From Microbacterium pullorum (GTDB taxonomy: Bacteria > Actinomycetota > Actinomycetes > Actinomycetales > Microbacteriaceae): a DNA stretch of 64,000 nucleotides. Position numbers and translations under genes: made by a program. The stretch is taken from assembly GCF_014836535.1 (NCBI RefSeq), contig NZ_JACSQP010000004.1, positions 1 to 64,000 of the forward strand, read 5' to 3'. Under the pieces are notes generated by a model. The model was not told the DNA's origin. It worked only from the letters and a program-made list of their open reading frames with translations, and ran no database searches. This document shows positions 47,479 to 56,941 of this stretch, piece by piece. Each line of letters begins with the position of its first letter. Position 1 is the stretch's first letter.

Positions 47479-48806
47479 GCGACCTCGAGATCCGCGGCGG
47501 CGGCGCGGTGAGCGTCGACACCGCGTCGTTGGATGCCGCGGCCGGCGGCTTCGCCCTCGTCGCCGCCGACCTCGACGATGCGGCAGCACACCTCGCTGCG
47601 GTCGCCGCCGATCTCACCCCCGTGGCCTCCGGCGACGCCGAGGCGGTGCGGTGGCTGGCGGCCGACACCGCCGGGTTCGCCGACCGCGCGCGTCTGCTCG
47701 CCGGTCGGCTGCGGGAGGCGTCGGCGGTGTACGAGATCGTCGAGCTGCGGGTGCAGCTGCTGGCGGCCGAAGCCGGGGGAGACGAGACCGAGATCATGCG
47801 GGCGCGGGTGGCGCTCATGCTCGCGCGCACCACCGATCCCGCGGCGGCACGCGCCGCCGACGCCGCGCTGACGCACTGGCGCAGGGCTGCGGGCGCCGAG
47901 TTCGGTGCGCAGGCGCTGGCGCTCGCGCAGCAGGCGGGGCCGTGGGCGCTGGGGGCGGCGGCGGTCGGACTGCCGCTGCTGCGACAGGTGGTGCGTGCCC
48001 ACGGCGGTGGCACGATCGCCCCGGGCGAGCGCCTCACGGCATCCACCGGGTCGGGCTCCGCCGAACCGCTGCGCCGGTACGAACGCGGGTCGGCGCCCGC
48101 GACGCTGGCCGCAGCCGCCGCGCGCATGCCCGGCGCGGGGGAGTCGCGGGTGCGGGTGGAGAAGTACACGATGCCCGACGGCACCCGCCAGTTCGCGGTG
48201 TACATCGCCGGCACGCAGAGCCTGGCGACCGCAGACGGCGACGACCCGTTCGACATGCAGTCCAACGTCGAGCTCTACGGCGGGCAGTCGGCCGCTTCGT
48301 ACGAAGCCGTCGTCGCCGCGCTGCAGGCAGCCGGGGCCGGCGCAGGCGATGCCGTGCACGCGTTCGGCCATTCGCAGGGCGGCATGATCGCGGCGCGCCT
48401 GGCGACCGAGGGCGGGTTCGACACCCGCACGGTGGTCACCTTCGGCTCCCCGGTCGCCGCGGCCGTGGGCCCCGGCACCCTGAGTGTCGCGGTGCGGCAC
48501 ACCGACGACCCCGTCGTCGCACTCTCCGCCGGCGGGCTCGCCGCGCCCACCGGCGCCCCGGGGAGCTTCATCGCCGAACGTGTCGCCGATGCACCGGCGA
48601 ACCTCGGTGACCTGACGCTGCCGAGCCACCACATGACGGCCTACGCCGAGACCGCCGCGATGCTCGACGGCACGGCTGACCCCCGCATGGATGCGGTGCG
48701 CGGTGTGCTCGGGGAACTGGCCACGGCGGCATCGGTCGAGACCACCGTGTGGAGCGCGGCTCGGCCGGTCGAGCGGGTCAGTCGCGGCGCTGCGGGCGCA
48801 GGATGA
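47475..48806 (+). CDS. Alpha/beta hydrolase with helical N-terminal domain
   Basis: 443 residues from GTG 47475. Residues 1-150 are helical (VDTASLDAAAGGFALVAADL) and resemble a WXG/EspC-like module. A hydrophobic stretch is at about 160-175 (GPWALGAAAVGLPLLRQVV). Residues 210-400 form an alpha/beta hydrolase with nucleophile motif AFGHSQGGMIAARL and a later SHHMTAY histidine. The fold suggests a lipase or esterase. It is coupled to the WXG100-like gene and overlaps the convergent membrane gene by 29 bases at the 3' end. Confidence 0.75.
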   Translation: MSDLEIRGGGAVSVDTASLDAAAGGFALVAADLDDAAAHLAAVAADLTPVASGDAEAVRWLAADTAGFADRARLLAGRLREASAVYEIVELRVQLLAAEAGGDETEIMRARVALMLARTTDPAAARAADAALTHWRRAAGAEFGAQALALAQQAGPWALGAAAVGLPLLRQVVRAHGGGTIAPGERLTASTGSGSAEPLRRYERGSAPATLAAAAARMPGAGESRVRVEKYTMPDGTRQFAVYIAGTQSLATADGDDPFDMQSNVELYGGQSAASYEAVVAALQAAGAGAGDAVHAFGHSQGGMIAARLATEGGFDTRTVVTFGSPVAAAVGPGTLSVAVRHTDDPVVALSAGGLAAPTGAPGSFIAERVADAPANLGDLTLPSHHMTAYAETAAMLDGTADPRMDAVRGVLGELATAASVETTVWSAARPVERVSRGAAGAG

Positions 48807-49170
48807 TGCCGAAGATCCAGTTGATCAGCGAGATGACGATCGCGGCCACCACACCCCACCAGAAGCCCTCGACGCGCAGCCCCCACGACCAGAACGAGGT
48901 GATCCACGCCGTCAGCCACAGCAGGAACCCGTTGATGACGAAGGAGATGAGGCCGAGCGTCAGGATGTACAGCGGAAGCGCGACGATCCGCACGATCGTG
49001 CCGATGACGGTGTTCACCAGCGCGAAGATCGCGGCGACCGCGAGCAGGGTGAGCACCAGTTGCAGCGTCTCGCCCGGTGCGAAGGCGATGACACTCACCC
49101 CCAGCACGGGCATGAGCGTGACGATCCAGATGGCGAACGCGTTGACGACCACGCGGATGAGGAAGCGCAT
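48778..49170 (-). CDS. Phage holin family 4 / mycobacterial 4TMS-type membrane protein
   Basis: This 130-residue protein has four hydrophobic segments (VNAFAIWIVTLMPVLGVSVI; LQLVLTLLAVAAIFALVNTV; LPLYILTLGLISFVINGFLL; VEGFWWGVVAAIVISLINWI). The layout matches the PF04020-type proteins called phage holin family 4 or mycobacterial 4TMS. They are chromosomal and not phage genes. The role is unknown. It is divergent from hisC. Confidence 0.8.
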   Translation of the reverse strand: MRFLIRVVVNAFAIWIVTLMPVLGVSVIAFAPGETLQLVLTLLAVAAIFALVNTVIGTIVRIVALPLYILTLGLISFVINGFLLWLTAWITSFWSWGLRVEGFWWGVVAAIVISLINWIFGIILRPQRRD

Positions 49171-49244
49171 CCCAGCAGTGTGGCACGTGCTCTCGGCGGG
49201 GGGCCAGGTGCGGCGCCCGTGACGCGCCGCGCGCCCGACGCTTG

Positions 49245-49250
49245 TAGGCT
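49245..49250 (+). promoter_or_regulatory. Predicted -10 box, leaderless hisC
   Basis: TAGGCT ends six bases before GTG 49257, with no ribosome binding site. Confidence 0.5.
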
Positions 49251-49256
49251 CCTCTC

Positions 49257-50366
49257 GTGACCGAGGCCCTCTCTCCCGCGCCTGTTCGCATCCGTCCCGA
49301 GATCGCCGCACTCCCGCCGTACCGGCAGGGCAAGCAGGCCGGGGCCGACGCGTTCAAGCTCTCCAGCAACGAGAACCCGTTCGATCCGCTGCCGAGCGTC
49401 GTCGAGGCGCTGCAGTCCGCCACGGCGGTCAACCGCTACCCCGACGCGTCCGCCTCGCGACTGCGCGCCCGGCTCGCGGCGCGGTTCGGGGTGAGTGCGG
49501 ATGCCGTGCACGTCGCCGCCGGCAGCGTGTCGATCCTGCAGCAGCTGGCGCTCGCGGCAGCCGGCCCCGGCGACGAGCTGATGTACGCCTGGCGCTCGTT
49601 CGAGGCCTACCCGGGTCTGGCCGCGGTGGCGGGGGCGACGGCGATCGCCGTGCCGCTGGCCGCGGACGGCACGCACGACCTCGACGCGATGGCTGCGGCG
49701 GTCACCGACCGCACCCGGCTGATCCTCGTCTGCAGCCCCAACAACCCCACCGGCCCGATCGTGACGCAGGCCGACTTCGACGCGTTCCTGGCGCGTGTGC
49801 CGGGCGACTGCCTCGTCGTGCTCGACGAGGCCTACGCCGAGTTCGTCACCGATCCCGCGGCCGTGGACGGCGCGCGGGTGCTGGCCGCCGGGCACCAGAA
49901 CGTCGTCGTGCTGCGCACCTTCTCGAAGGCCTACGGCCTCGCGGGCCTGCGCATCGGGTACGGCGTGGGGCACCCCCGCATCCTGGACGCGGCGCGCACC
50001 ACCGGCATCCCGCTGTCGGTCACCGCCGCCGCCGAGCAGGCGGCACTGGCGAGCCTCGATGCCGAAGACGAGCTCATCGCCCGGGTCGCCGTCATCACCG
50101 AGCGCCGTGACCGGCTCGCGGCGGGCCTGCACGCCCAGGGCTGGAACGTGCCCGACGCGCAGGGAAACTTCGTGTGGCTCCCGACCGGCGAACTCACCGT
50201 CGACGTCGCCCCCCGGTTCGAGGACGCCGGCCTCATCGTGCGGCCGTTCGCCGGCGACGGCGTGCGCATCTCGGTGGGTGAGGAGGAGTCGATCGCGACG
50301 GTGCTGGAGGTTGCGGCATCCGCCCTCTCGCTCCTGCCCGAGGGCCACGCCGCACGGACGAACTGA
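49257..50366 (+). CDS. hisC: Histidinol-phosphate aminotransferase
   Basis: This 369-residue class I/II PLP enzyme has the Schiff-base lysine K224 in [28 protein letters not shown] at residues 36-46 and [11 protein letters not shown] at 159-169 are characteristic of HisC. It transaminates imidazole acetol phosphate to histidinol phosphate. It lies outside a his operon, so a role with other aromatic substrates (as for mycobacterial Pat) cannot be excluded. Apparently leaderless. Confidence 0.88.
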   Translation: MTEALSPAPVRIRPEIAALPPYRQGKQAGADAFKLSSNENPFDPLPSVVEALQSATAVNRYPDASASRLRARLAARFGVSADAVHVAAGSVSILQQLALAAAGPGDELMYAWRSFEAYPGLAAVAGATAIAVPLAADGTHDLDAMAAAVTDRTRLILVCSPNNPTGPIVTQADFDAFLARVPGDCLVVLDEAYAEFVTDPAAVDGARVLAAGHQNVVVLRTFSKAYGLAGLRIGYGVGHPRILDAARTTGIPLSVTAAAEQAALASLDAEDELIARVAVITERRDRLAAGLHAQGWNVPDAQGNFVWLPTGELTVDVAPRFEDAGLIVRPFAGDGVRISVGEEESIATVLEVAASALSLLPEGHAARTN

Positions 50367-50445
50367 CGCCGTCGCTGTGGAGCAGGCACGGCGAATAGCA
50401 GGATCCGTTGTGGGATCCCTTGCGGTCGGTGCCGGCCGTGCACGT

Positions 50446-50451
50446 TAGCGT
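50446..50451 (+). promoter_or_regulatory. Predicted -10 box of the 2-oxoacid dehydrogenase operon
   Basis: TAGCGT ends six bases before ATG 50458. The intervening AGGAGC could also act as a weak ribosome site, so leaderless status is uncertain. Confidence 0.4.
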
Positions 50452-50457
50452 AGGAGC

Positions 50458-51585
50458 ATGACCCTGCCCGACGATCCCGCCCTCGTGCGTGTCCTTGCGG
50501 CCGATGGGTCGTTCGCGCCGTCGCCGGCCGCGGAGCCGTATCTCGAGGTGATCGACGCGCTCGCCGACGCCGACCTCGAGCAGTTCTACCGCGACATGGC
50601 CGTCAGTCGCGCGTTCGACCGGCAGGCCACCAACCTGCAGCGACAGGGCCAGCTGGCCCTGTGGCCGCCGTCGTTCGGGCAGGAGGCCGCACAGGTCGGC
50701 TCGGCACGCGCGGCGCGCGCGCAGGACCACATCTTCCCGTCGTACCGGGAGCACGTCGTCTGCACGATCCGCGGCGTCGACCCCGTCGACATCATCCGCA
50801 TGATGCGCGGCCTCACCCACGGCGGCTGGGACCCGGCCGACCCCGCCAACGGCAACACCCGCCCGTACACGCTCGTGCTCGGCTCCCACACGCTGCACGC
50901 CACCGGCTTCGGCATGGGGCTCGTCTTCGACGGCCGCACCGGCACCGGCGACGCCGCCGTCGACGAGGCCGTCATGGTCTACTACGGCGATGGGGCCTCG
51001 AGCCAGGGCGATGTGCACGAGGCCATGGTGTTCGCCGCGAGCTACCGCGTGCCGCAGGTGTTCTTCCTGCAGAACAACCAGTGGGCGATCTCGGTCCCCG
51101 TCGCCACCCAGTCGCGCACCCCGCTGCACCTGCGCGCCGCCGGCTACATGCCGTCGGTGCTCGTGGACGGCAACGACGTGCTCGCCAGCTACGCCGTCAC
51201 CAAGGTCGCGCTCGACCAGGCCCGCTCCGGCGCCGGCCCTCACGCGATCGAGGCGATGACCTACCGCATGGGCGCGCACACCACGAGTGACGACCCCACC
51301 AAGTACCGCACCTCCGACGAGGAGCAGACCTGGACCGCGCGCGACCCGCTGGTGCGCATGCGGGCCTTCCTCACCGCCCGTGGGGCGAGCGAGGCGCTGT
51401 TCGCCGACATCGATGCCGAGGCGCAGGCCGTCGCCGACGACGTGCGCACCCGCACCAACGCGCTGGGCACCATCCCGGCCGAGTCGATGTTCGCGCACGT
51501 CTACAGCGACCCGCACCCGCTCGTGGCCGAGCAGCGCGAGTGGCTCGCCGCCTACGAGGCATCGTTCGAGGAGGGCGCGTCATGA
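50458..51585 (+). CDS. 2-oxoacid dehydrogenase E1 component, alpha subunit
   Basis: This 375-residue thiamine-diphosphate enzyme subunit has the ThDP motif YYGDGASSQGDVHEAMVFAA ending in QNNQWAIS (GDG...NN pattern). PSFGQEAAQVGSA and FPSYREHV are typical of E1alpha. With the next two genes it forms a pyruvate or branched-chain 2-oxoacid dehydrogenase complex. The sequence does not settle the substrate; the heterotetrameric alpha/beta form and E2 partner favour branched-chain acids in actinobacteria, where pyruvate is usually handled by AceE. Overlaps the E1beta gene by 4 bases. Confidence 0.9.
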   Translation: MTLPDDPALVRVLAADGSFAPSPAAEPYLEVIDALADADLEQFYRDMAVSRAFDRQATNLQRQGQLALWPPSFGQEAAQVGSARAARAQDHIFPSYREHVVCTIRGVDPVDIIRMMRGLTHGGWDPADPANGNTRPYTLVLGSHTLHATGFGMGLVFDGRTGTGDAAVDEAVMVYYGDGASSQGDVHEAMVFAASYRVPQVFFLQNNQWAISVPVATQSRTPLHLRAAGYMPSVLVDGNDVLASYAVTKVALDQARSGAGPHAIEAMTYRMGAHTTSDDPTKYRTSDEEQTWTARDPLVRMRAFLTARGASEALFADIDAEAQAVADDVRTRTNALGTIPAESMFAHVYSDPHPLVAEQREWLAAYEASFEEGAS

Positions 51586-52568
51586 CCGCGTCGACGACCA
51601 CCATGCCGCTGGGCCGCGCCCTCAACGCGGGGCTCCGCGCCGCGCTCGCCGCCGACGACCACGTGCTGCTGATGGGCGAGGACATCGGGCGTCTCGGCGG
51701 GGTGTTCCGCGTCACCGAGGGCCTGCAGGCCGAGTTCGGCGACCGCCGCGTGCTCGACACGCCGCTGGCCGAGTCCGGCATCATCGGCACCGCGATCGGG
51801 TTGGCGATGGCCGGCTTCCGTCCCGTCGTCGAGATCCAGTTCGACGGGTTCGTCTTCCCCGGGTTCGACCAGATCACCACGCAGCTGGCCAAGCTCACCA
51901 ACCGCTATGAGGGTGCGCTCCAGATGCCGGTCGTCATCCGCATCCCCTACGGGGGGCACATCGGCGCGGTCGAACACCACCAGGAGAGCCCCGAGGCCTA
52001 CTTCGCCCACACGCCGGGCCTGCGCGTCGTCGCGCCGTCGACCGCGAACGACGCGTACTGGATGATCCAGGATGCCATCGCCTCGCCCGACCCCGTGATC
52101 TTCCTCGAGCCCAAGGCCAAGTACTGGGCCAAGGGCGAGGTCGATCTGTCGGCGCCCGCCGTGCCGCTGCACGCCTCGCGGGTCGTGCGCCGCGGCACCG
52201 ATGTGACCCTCGTCGGGCACGGCGCCATGGTCACCACGCTGCTGCAGGCCGCCGCCATCGCCGAAGGCGAGGGCACGTCGTGCGAAGTCATCGACATGCG
52301 CTCCCTCTCGCCCGTCGACTACGGGCCCATCCTCGACTCGGTGCGCCGCACCGGCCGCATGGTCTACGCCCAGGAGGCCCCCGGCTTCGTCTCGGTCGGG
52401 TCGGAGGTGGCCGCCACCGTCATGGAGCGAGCCTTCTACGCCCTCGAAGCACCCGTGCTGCGGGTGTCGGGGTTCGACGTGCCGTTCCCGCCCGCGAAGC
52501 TCGAGGGCGTCTATCTCCCCGATGCCGACCGCATCCTCGAGGCCGTCGATCGCGTTCTCGCTCATTGA
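51582..52568 (+). CDS. 2-oxoacid dehydrogenase E1 component, beta subunit
   Basis: This 328-residue transketolase-type subunit starts ATG overlapping the E1alpha stop. Typical motifs are [40 protein letters not shown], and the C-terminal [20 protein letters not shown]. It pairs with E1alpha to decarboxylate the 2-oxoacid and reductively acylate the E2 lipoyl group. Middle gene of the operon. Confidence 0.93.
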   Translation: MTASTTTMPLGRALNAGLRAALAADDHVLLMGEDIGRLGGVFRVTEGLQAEFGDRRVLDTPLAESGIIGTAIGLAMAGFRPVVEIQFDGFVFPGFDQITTQLAKLTNRYEGALQMPVVIRIPYGGHIGAVEHHQESPEAYFAHTPGLRVVAPSTANDAYWMIQDAIASPDPVIFLEPKAKYWAKGEVDLSAPAVPLHASRVVRRGTDVTLVGHGAMVTTLLQAAAIAEGEGTSCEVIDMRSLSPVDYGPILDSVRRTGRMVYAQEAPGFVSVGSEVAATVMERAFYALEAPVLRVSGFDVPFPPAKLEGVYLPDADRILEAVDRVLAH

Positions 52569-52599
52569 GACCGATCGGGCCGCAGCGAAAGGACCACGC

Positions 52600-53940
52600 A
52601 TGAGCACGCAGACCTTCGTCCTGCCCGACGTCGGTGAAGGACTCACCGAGGCCGAGATCGTGCAGTGGCGCGTCGCCGCCGGCGATGTCGTCGCCGTCAA
52701 CGACGTCATCGTCGAGATCGAGACCGCCAAGTCGCTCGTCGAGCTGCCGTCGCCGTTCGCCGGCACCGTGGGCGAACTGCTCGTCGAGGAGGGCACGACG
52801 GTCGCCGTCGGCGCCCCGATCATCACGATCCGCTCCGCCGCGGCCGCCGAGGCCCCGGCCCCCGCGGTCGTGGGGCACTCCGAGCACGGCGAGCCCGCGG
52901 CATCCGACGAGGGCGGGGGAGCGGTGCTCGTCGGCTACGGCACCGGTGGCGCGGTCGCGTCCCGCCGACGTCCCGCACGCGCGCAGAGCCCGGAGCACCA
53001 GGTGCGCGCGTCGGTCGGTGTCGTCGCCAAGCCCCCTATCCGCAAGCTCGCCCGCGACCTGGGCGTCGACCTCGGCGCCGTGACCCCGAGCGGTCCCGCG
53101 GGCGAGGTCACCCGCGAGGATGTGCTCGCGCAGGCATCGCAGGCGAGCGTCTTCCGCAACCTGCAGACGCCCGACCGCCCCGAGGTGCGCGAGCAGACGA
53201 TCCCCGTCGCCCCGCCCGCGCCTCCCGCCGCCGCCGACGGTCGCGAGGAGACCATCCCGGTCAAGGGCGTGCGCAAGGCCACCGCCTCGGCGATGGTGCG
53301 CTCCGCCTACACCGCGCCCCACGTGTCGGTGTGGACCGACGTCGACGCCAGCCGCACCATGGAGCTCGTCAAACGACTGAAGGCCTCGCCCGACTTCGCC
53401 GACATCAAGGTGTCGCCGCTGCTGATCATGGCCCGCGCCGTCATCTGGGCGGTGCGGCGCACGCCGATGATCAACGCCGCCTGGATCGACACCGACGACG
53501 GCGCCGAGATCCGGGTGCGCAACTACGTGAACCTCGGCATCGCGGCGGCCACACCCCGCGGCCTGCTCGTGCCGAACATCAAGGACGCGCAGGACCTCAA
53601 CATGCGCGATCTCGCCCGGGCGCTCGAGCGGCTCACCCTCACCGCCCGGGAGGGGCGCACCGCCCCCGCCGACCAGCAGGGCGGCACCATCACGATCACC
53701 AACATCGGCGTCTTCGGCATGGATGCCGGCACCCCCACGATCAACCCGGGCGAGTCCGGCATCGTCGCGATGGGTGCGATCCGTCAGAAGCCGTGGGTCG
53801 TCGAGGGCGAGGTGCGCCCCCGGTGGGTGACCACCGTGTCGGGGTCGTTCGACCACCGCGTGATCGACGGCGACGCGATGAGCCGGTTCATCGCCGACGT
53901 GGCATCGGTGCTCGAGGAGCCCGCGCTGCTGCTGGACTGA
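52600..53940 (+). CDS. 2-oxoacid dehydrogenase E2 (dihydrolipoamide acyltransferase)
   Basis: 446 residues from ATG 52600. The lipoyl domain (residues 1-78) has lipoylated K44 in [13 protein letters not shown] linker follows, then the E1/E3-binding domain (about 140-178, [20 protein letters not shown]). The catalytic domain (about 215-446) has H419 and D423 in [15 protein letters not shown]. It transfers the acyl group to CoA. No E3 gene follows, so dihydrolipoamide dehydrogenase must be encoded elsewhere. Confidence 0.94.
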   Translation: MSTQTFVLPDVGEGLTEAEIVQWRVAAGDVVAVNDVIVEIETAKSLVELPSPFAGTVGELLVEEGTTVAVGAPIITIRSAAAAEAPAPAVVGHSEHGEPAASDEGGGAVLVGYGTGGAVASRRRPARAQSPEHQVRASVGVVAKPPIRKLARDLGVDLGAVTPSGPAGEVTREDVLAQASQASVFRNLQTPDRPEVREQTIPVAPPAPPAAADGREETIPVKGVRKATASAMVRSAYTAPHVSVWTDVDASRTMELVKRLKASPDFADIKVSPLLIMARAVIWAVRRTPMINAAWIDTDDGAEIRVRNYVNLGIAAATPRGLLVPNIKDAQDLNMRDLARALERLTLTAREGRTAPADQQGGTITITNIGVFGMDAGTPTINPGESGIVAMGAIRQKPWVVEGEVRPRWVTTVSGSFDHRVIDGDAMSRFIADVASVLEEPALLLD

Positions 53941-54062
53941 CGGCGGCGATCACCGGGGTGCGCTGCACCGATCGGCTGTCTTCCCATCCTTGCCCCGCCG
54001 TGCGATGATCAGCGCGCCCGCGTGGTTCGGGGCGGTTCATCCGGCATCGAGGAGACACGACA

Positions 54063-54539
54063 ATGACTGTGAGCGACAGCGGTGCGCGCCCGAATGCGTT
54101 CGACATCGAAGCCGCGACCCGGCAGAACGAGAATTACCGGACGGTCGTGTGGACGGGGAAGTACCTGCAGGTGACCCTGATGTCCATTCCCGTCGGTGAG
54201 TCGATCGGTCTCGAAGCTCACCCCGAGACCGATCAGTTCCTCCGTCTCGATGCCGGCACGGGCAGGGTCGTCATGGGCCCGGAGAAGGATCACCTCGATT
54301 TCGAGCAGGATGTCGTCGACGGCTGGTCCATTCAGGTTCCCGCCGGCACGTGGCATGACGTGATCAACACGGGCGATTCACCGCTGCGCCTCTACACGGT
54401 CTACGCGCCGTCCCACCATGCCGACGGCATCGTGCAGGCGACCCGTGCCGATGCGGAGCGCGACGAGGCGGCCGGAGCGGACGAGCCCCCCTCGTGGACG
54501 GTGCAGCCGCCCACGGGCGGCGCCGACGAGCACGCCTAG
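54063..54539 (+). CDS. Cupin domain protein
   Basis: This 158-residue protein has a single cupin barrel: motif 1-like sequence IGLEAHPETDQFLRLDAGTG and motif 2-like IQVPAGTWHDVINTGDSPLR. The histidines and glutamate could bind a metal. A charged tail of 35 residues follows. The family is broad and the substrate unknown. Convergent with csrA. Confidence 0.85.
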   Translation: MTVSDSGARPNAFDIEAATRQNENYRTVVWTGKYLQVTLMSIPVGESIGLEAHPETDQFLRLDAGTGRVVMGPEKDHLDFEQDVVDGWSIQVPAGTWHDVINTGDSPLRLYTVYAPSHHADGIVQATRADAERDEAAGADEPPSWTVQPPTGGADEHA

Positions 54540-54594
54540 CCGCAGTGCTGCGCTGCGCGACCCTTCCGGGCGAGCAGGGCAGACGCCCGCGCGG

Positions 54595-54867
54595 TCACGG
54601 CGCGGCGGTGTCGTCCCCTGCGGGCGGGGTCGCCTCGTGACGCCGGGCCAGAGCGCGCAGCAGCGCGGACTCGTCGTCGGCGCCCGCGTGGGCGGCGGAG
54701 ACGTTCTCGGTCGCCACGGCGGCGACGATCTCGGCCCGCTGGATGCGGGTCTCGCGCGGCGCCTGGATGCCGATGCGCACGCTGTCGCCCTTGACATCGA
54801 GCACCGTCACTTCGATGTCGTCGCCGATGAGCAACCGCTCACCGACTCTTCTCGTCAAGACCAGCAT
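54595..54867 (-). CDS. csrA: CsrA translational regulator with extended tail
   Basis: 90 residues. Residues 1-54 are canonical CsrA ([20 protein letters not shown], then [18 protein letters not shown]), including the RNA-binding LxLTRR N-terminus and the basic RIQR region. Residues 55-90 are an additional Ala- and acid-rich tail, so the protein exceeds the usual 60-75 residues. CsrA binds GGA sites in mRNA leaders; in flagellated Gram-positives it represses flagellin translation and is relieved by FliW. It is the last gene of the flagellar operon, 19 bases after flhA. Confidence 0.93.
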   Translation of the reverse strand: MLVLTRRVGERLLIGDDIEVTVLDVKGDSVRIGIQAPRETRIQRAEIVAAVATENVSAAHAGADDESALLRALARRHEATPPAGDDTAAP

Positions 54868-54886
54868 TCGTTCACACTACTTCCCG

Positions 54887-56941
54887 TCAGGCCGCGCTGA
54901 TCGCGTGGGCGTCGCCGGCGAGGTCGCGGACGACGCCGACGGTATCGATCACGAGACCCCCGGCGGTCGCCTCGTTGTAGGACAGCACCGGCAGGCCATC
55001 GGCCTGCGCGGAGACGAGCCGGCGCACCGCACCGCGCAGCGACGGCGCGCACACCAGCACCGGTTCGGGACCGGGGCCGGCCGAGGCCACTGCCGCGCGG
55101 GTCGACTCGATGACGGCCTCGAGGCGGTGCGGGTCGAACGCGATCTGCGCGCCCTCGTCGCTCGGGCGGAGCGCCTCGAGCATCGACTGCTCCAGGAGCG
55201 GATTGACCATGACGATGCGCAGACGCCCGTCCTCGGCGAAGCGCGCGGCGATCGCGGGGCCGAGCGCCGCACGCGCGGCCTCGATGAGCCCTTCGGGTTC
55301 GGCGGAGGTCTTCGCGCGCAGCGCGAGCGCCTCGTAGATGCGGGCGAGGTCGTTGATCGCGACGCGCTCGGCCAGCAGCCCCTGCAGCACCCGCTGGATC
55401 TCGGCGAGCGACAGCAGCGCGGGGGTGAGCTCCTCCACCGCTGCCGGACTCACCTGGCGCAGGCCATCGGTGAGCTGGCGCACGTCCTCGCGGCTGAGCA
55501 GCCGCGCCGCGTGCGTCTGGATGATGTTGGACAGGTGCGTGATGATGACGCTCGCCCGGTCGATCACGGTTGCGCCGGCCAGCTCGGCGCTGTGGCGCAT
55601 CTCCATCGGCACCCACTTGCCCTCGATGCCGAACACCGGCTCGGTGAACGACGTGCCGGGCAGCTCGTCGAGCCCCTGACCGAGGGCGAGCAGCGCCCCG
55701 CGCGGGGCCACCCCGCGGCCCGCCTCGACCCCGGCGACGCGGATCACATAGGTCGTGGGGGCGAGCTCGATGCTGTCGCGCGTGCGCACCGGCGGCACCA
55801 CCAGACCCAGGTCCGACGCGGTCTTGCGGCGCAGCGACTTCACGCGCGCGAGCAGGTCGTCGGGGCCGCCGGTGACGAGGTCGACGATGTCGGGGGCCAG
55901 GAGGATCTCGAGCGAATGCACCCGCATGCGCTCGATGAGGTCCTCCGTGGCATCCACCGCCGGCCCGGCCGACGTCGGCGCGTCTTGCGTGTCTGCCTCG
56001 CGTGCCTGGCTGGCCTTGATGCGCTGGGCGACCAGCGCGAGCACGCCGCCGACCGCAAGGAACGGCAGCATCGGCATGCCGGGGACGAACGACATCGCCG
56101 CGGCCGCGCCGGCGGCGATGAGCAGGGCGTTGCGGGACTGGCTCAGCTGGGCGGTGGCCTCGCTGCCCATCTCGGCCTCGGCGTTGGAGCGGGTGACGAT
56201 CATGCCGGTGGCGACCGCCATGAGCAGCGCCGGGATCTGGGTGACCAGGCCGTCGCCGATCGTGAGGAGGGCGTAGGTGTCGACCGCCTCGCCGATCTCC
56301 ATGCCGTGGGAGAGCAGGCCGATGGCGATGCCGCCGACGAGGTTGATGACGATGATGACCAGGCCCGCGATCGCGTCACCCTTGACGAACTTCGAGGCGC
56401 CGTCCATCGCGCCGTAGAAGTCGGCCTCGGCGGCCACCTCGGCGCGGCGGTTGCGCGCTTCGGTGTCGGTGATGAGGCCGGCGTTGAGGTCGGCGTCGAT
56501 GGCCATCTGCTTGCCGGGCATGGCATCGAGGGTGAAGCGGGCGCCCACCTCGGCGACGCGCTCGGCGCCCTTGGTGACGACGACGAACTGGATGACCACG
56601 AGGATCAGGAACACGACGATGCCGATCACCAGCGAACCACCGACGGCGATCGCCCCGAACGCGTCGATGACCTGCCCCGCGTGCGCCTCGCCGAGCACGA
56701 GCTTGGTGGATGCCACGTTCAGCCCCAGTCGGAACAGCGTCGCGACCAGCAGCAGTGAGGGGAAGACCGAGAAATCCAGTGGCTTCTTCACGAACATCGT
56801 GGTCAGCAGCACCAGCAGCGCGAACAGGATGTTCACGATGATGAGCAGGTCCAGCATGAAGGCGGGGACGGGCACCACCAGCAGCATGATGATGCCGACG
56901 ACGCCGATGGGCACCGCGGTCTTGAGCAGGATGTTCTTCAC
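54887..56941 (-). CDS. flhA: Flagellar export gate protein FlhA
   Basis: 684 residues from a GTG that overlaps the flhB stop (GTGA). The N-terminal membrane part (residues 1-310) has eight segments beginning AVPIGVVGIIMLLVVPVPAF. The FHIPEP signature region ERVAEVGARFTLDAMPGKQM is intact, and the cytoplasmic domain (about 340-684) forms the export-gate ring. It receives chaperone-substrate complexes for the flagellar type III system. Confidence 0.96.
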   Translation of the reverse strand: MKNILLKTAVPIGVVGIIMLLVVPVPAFMLDLLIIVNILFALLVLLTTMFVKKPLDFSVFPSLLLVATLFRLGLNVASTKLVLGEAHAGQVIDAFGAIAVGGSLVIGIVVFLILVVIQFVVVTKGAERVAEVGARFTLDAMPGKQMAIDADLNAGLITDTEARNRRAEVAAEADFYGAMDGASKFVKGDAIAGLVIIVINLVGGIAIGLLSHGMEIGEAVDTYALLTIGDGLVTQIPALLMAVATGMIVTRSNAEAEMGSEATAQLSQSRNALLIAAGAAAAMSFVPGMPMLPFLAVGGVLALVAQRIKASQAREADTQDAPTSAGPAVDATEDLIERMRVHSLEILLAPDIVDLVTGGPDDLLARVKSLRRKTASDLGLVVPPVRTRDSIELAPTTYVIRVAGVEAGRGVAPRGALLALGQGLDELPGTSFTEPVFGIEGKWVPMEMRHSAELAGATVIDRASVIITHLSNIIQTHAARLLSREDVRQLTDGLRQVSPAAVEELTPALLSLAEIQRVLQGLLAERVAINDLARIYEALALRAKTSAEPEGLIEAARAALGPAIAARFAEDGRLRIVMVNPLLEQSMLEALRPSDEGAQIAFDPHRLEAVIESTRAAVASAGPGPEPVLVCAPSLRGAVRRLVSAQADGLPVLSYNEATAGGLVIDTVGVVRDLAGDAHAISAA

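Noticed and set aside
48778..49170. Prophage holin gene as a sign of a prophage
   Set aside because: The family name is historical. No other phage genes are nearby, and the neighbours are chromosomal metabolic genes.
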